DNA of 24,626 nucleotides from positions 1 to 24,626 of the forward strand of contig CAYUVB010000021.1 in assembly GCA_964448055.1 (NCBI GenBank), read 5' to 3'. The translations under genes and the position numbers were made by a program. Source of the stretch: WANQ01 sp964448055. Lineage in GTDB: Archaea; Thermoproteota; Thermoprotei_A; Sulfolobales; WANQ01. Below, piece after piece: positions 23,402-24,626 of the stretch; position 1 is the stretch's first letter, and each line of letters starts with the position of its first letter. The notes under the pieces were generated by a model. The model searched no databases and had not been told where the DNA came from. It saw only the letters and a list, made by a program, of their open reading frames with translations.

Positions 23402-24475
23402 CTATATCCAAGAAATCCATCTAGACTTTGACTTAGCGATATATTTCCCTTTTATGTTTATCTTGTACCCGCATCTTGGACAACGGTTATCGCTCGTAAT
23501 GTTGTATTCTACTACTTCTGTACCATATCTTACTACCAGTGTTCTCCCACATTTAGGACAATAGGTGTTCTCGTATGGTGTCCCTGGCCCTATGTTTCCT
23601 ATGTACACGTAGTGGAATCCCATTTTCTTTGCCTCTTCGTATACTGTTAGCAGTGTACTTAGGGGTGTAGGTGGCTCGTCGTATTTATATGCAGGGTAGT
23701 AGCGGTTTATGTGTAATGGCGTATCAGGTCCTAAGGTATCATATAATTTTTCTAAGACCCATCTAATACACTCGTTCGAATCATTAGCTTTTGGTACTAT
23801 TAAGAACACCATTTCTACATGACCGTTGTTGTCTAGTATGTACTTAGCGTTACGTAAGACTACTTCAGCGCCATTAGGGGTACCCATGTATTTTCGGTAT
23901 GTTTCAGGACAACCCTTGATATCAATGCTATAGCCGTCAACACCAGCTTCTATTAACATTTTTAGGGCCTTTAACGTCATGTATCCATTAGTAACTATCG
24001 TGCCATATAATCCGTGTTTCCTACCTAGTTCAAATACGTCTATCATATAGTCAAAGCCTATAGTAGGCTCATTAAAACTAGCACATAATCCGTCATCTCC
24101 AGCTCTTAACGCTAACTCTACTAGTCTCTCTGGTGGAACATATTTATCCAAGCCTGGTTTAGGTTTCCTTTTACTAAGACTCCAGTTCTGACACCATGGG
24201 CAAAGAAAATTACATCCCCAGAAACTAAAAGTTAAGGCACTACTACCAGGCCAATAGTGGAAGAGGGGTTTAATCTCTATAGGGCGACTCTCAATAGCAC
24301 TAACAAGACCATAACCTACATGTACTAGCTTGTCATCAATGTTTTCGTAATTACCACAGAATCCACACTGACCTCTACCAAGAATACACTTGCGTTCGCA
24401 AACAAGACAACGAATCCTACCGTTAACCCTCTCCCATAAACGGGCTTCTACGCGGATATTCCTATGAGTGTCCAA
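23402..24475 (-). CDS. amrS: AmrS-type radical SAM enzyme (AmmeMemoRadiSam system)
   Basis: 357 residues. The radical SAM cluster motif CNFLCPWC (Cys88, Cys92, Cys95) sits in ALTFSFWGCNFLCPWCQNW, the usual AmrS context, preceded by PIEIKPLFHYWPG. The N-terminus has a cysteine array (CLVCERKC, CGFC) and the C-terminus two CxxC pairs (CPKCG near 306, CPRCG near 332), probably a zinc ribbon. The substrate of this widespread family is unknown; it is often encoded with Memo and AMMECR1 genes, none of which is in the window. TTG 24475 is the start, preceded by GAGGT. Convergent with the glycosyltransferase gene, 12 bases apart. Confidence 0.88.
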   Translation of the reverse strand: MDTHRNIRVEARLWERVNGRIRCLVCERKCILGRGQCGFCGNYENIDDKLVHVGYGLVSAIESRPIEIKPLFHYWPGSSALTFSFWGCNFLCPWCQNWSLSKRKPKPGLDKYVPPERLVELALRAGDDGLCASFNEPTIGFDYMIDVFELGRKHGLYGTIVTNGYMTLKALKMLIEAGVDGYSIDIKGCPETYRKYMGTPNGAEVVLRNAKYILDNNGHVEMVFLIVPKANDSNECIRWVLEKLYDTLGPDTPLHINRYYPAYKYDEPPTPLSTLLTVYEEAKKMGFHYVYIGNIGPGTPYENTYCPKCGRTLVVRYGTEVVEYNITSDNRCPRCGYKINIKGKYIAKSKSRWISWI

Positions 24476-24483
24476 GAAGTATT

Positions 24484-24526
24484 ACCTCAATAAGAACCAC
24501 TAAGAATTACAAACACATAAACTTTA
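24484..24526 (-). promoter_or_regulatory. Promoter and ribosome site of the amrS gene
   Basis: On the minus strand a TATA-like AAAGTTTATG (24517-24526) precedes GAGGT (24484-24488) and the TTG start at 24475, giving a leader of about 20 bases. Beyond it, 24527-24626 is AT-rich and shows no gene. Confidence 0.45.
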
Positions 24527-24626
24527 TCCTGATGAGGAACACATGATCCATACTCATGAATTCTCATTAACACATTAACTAGACATAAGCCTTACGCTTA
24601 AATTACTAAAAATGGTTAAACGTATT

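Noticed and set aside
24529..24560. C-box-like CTGATGA suggesting a C/D guide RNA
   Set aside because: No matching CTGA D or D' boxes at the proper distance, so a guide RNA is not supported.
1..24626. tRNA, rRNA, CRISPR arrays, insertion sequences
   Set aside because: The intergenic gaps are all short and none showed cloverleaf elements, regular repeats, terminal inverted repeats or transposase-like frames.

Overview
The window looks like chromosomal DNA from a hyperthermophilic crenarchaeote, most likely of the Desulfurococcales (Staphylothermus/Desulfurococcus-like). This is inferred from AT-rich DNA, frequent TTG and GTG starts preceded by GGAGGTGA-type ribosome sites, TATA boxes with very short leaders, and archaeal gene families: a group 4 [NiFe] hydrogenase with Mrp subunits, archaeal phosphopantothenate synthetase, a TrmB-type regulator and HepT/MntA. 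The genus cannot be fixed from sequence reading alone. Two runs of exactly 100 N (14563-14662 and 20613-20712) are scaffold gaps of unknown true length, and any reading frame spanning them is unreliable. No stretch above 300 bases lacks a gene.

Bases 1-6825 (+) encode a membrane-bound hydrogenase/cation-antiporter complex of the Mbh type. The catalytic large subunit is cut by the window edge. It is followed by a 2x[4Fe-4S] ferredoxin-like subunit, the NuoB-like small subunit and an unrecognised 86-residue protein. After a promoter-containing gap comes an Mrp module: MnhF, MnhG, an MbhD-like protein, an MbhE-MbhF fusion, MnhC, MnhE and MnhD. Together these would couple electrons from ferredoxin to H2 production and ion pumping. 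The NuoH-like and NuoC-like subunits are not in the window and are presumably upstream.

Bases 6952-10507 (+) hold a KaiC-like ATPase with a small overlapping partner, the coenzyme A pathway enzyme 4-phosphopantoate--beta-alanine ligase, and a HepT/MntA toxin-antitoxin pair. Bases 10549-13630 (-) hold a complete metal-chelate/cobalamin-type ABC importer operon (binding protein, permease, ATPase).

Bases 13786-23389 form a sugar locus. On the minus strand are a TrmB-like sugar-sensing regulator and, beyond a scaffold gap, a putative zinc metallopeptidase whose frame is broken by one in-frame TGA. Divergently, on the plus strand, lies an operon for a sugar ABC importer (binding protein, two permeases, MalK-like ATPase), a GHL6-like glycoside hydrolase with an amidotransferase-like domain, and a GT81-like glycosyltransferase. 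Import, hydrolysis and glycosyl transfer in one unit suggest handling of a specific glycoside, substrate unknown.

The last gene (23402-24475, -) is an AmrS-type radical SAM enzyme. The most unusual elements are the reordered hydrogenase/Mrp operon with its atypical MbhD-like subunit, the interrupted peptidase beside the TrmB regulator, and the importer/hydrolase/transferase operon.
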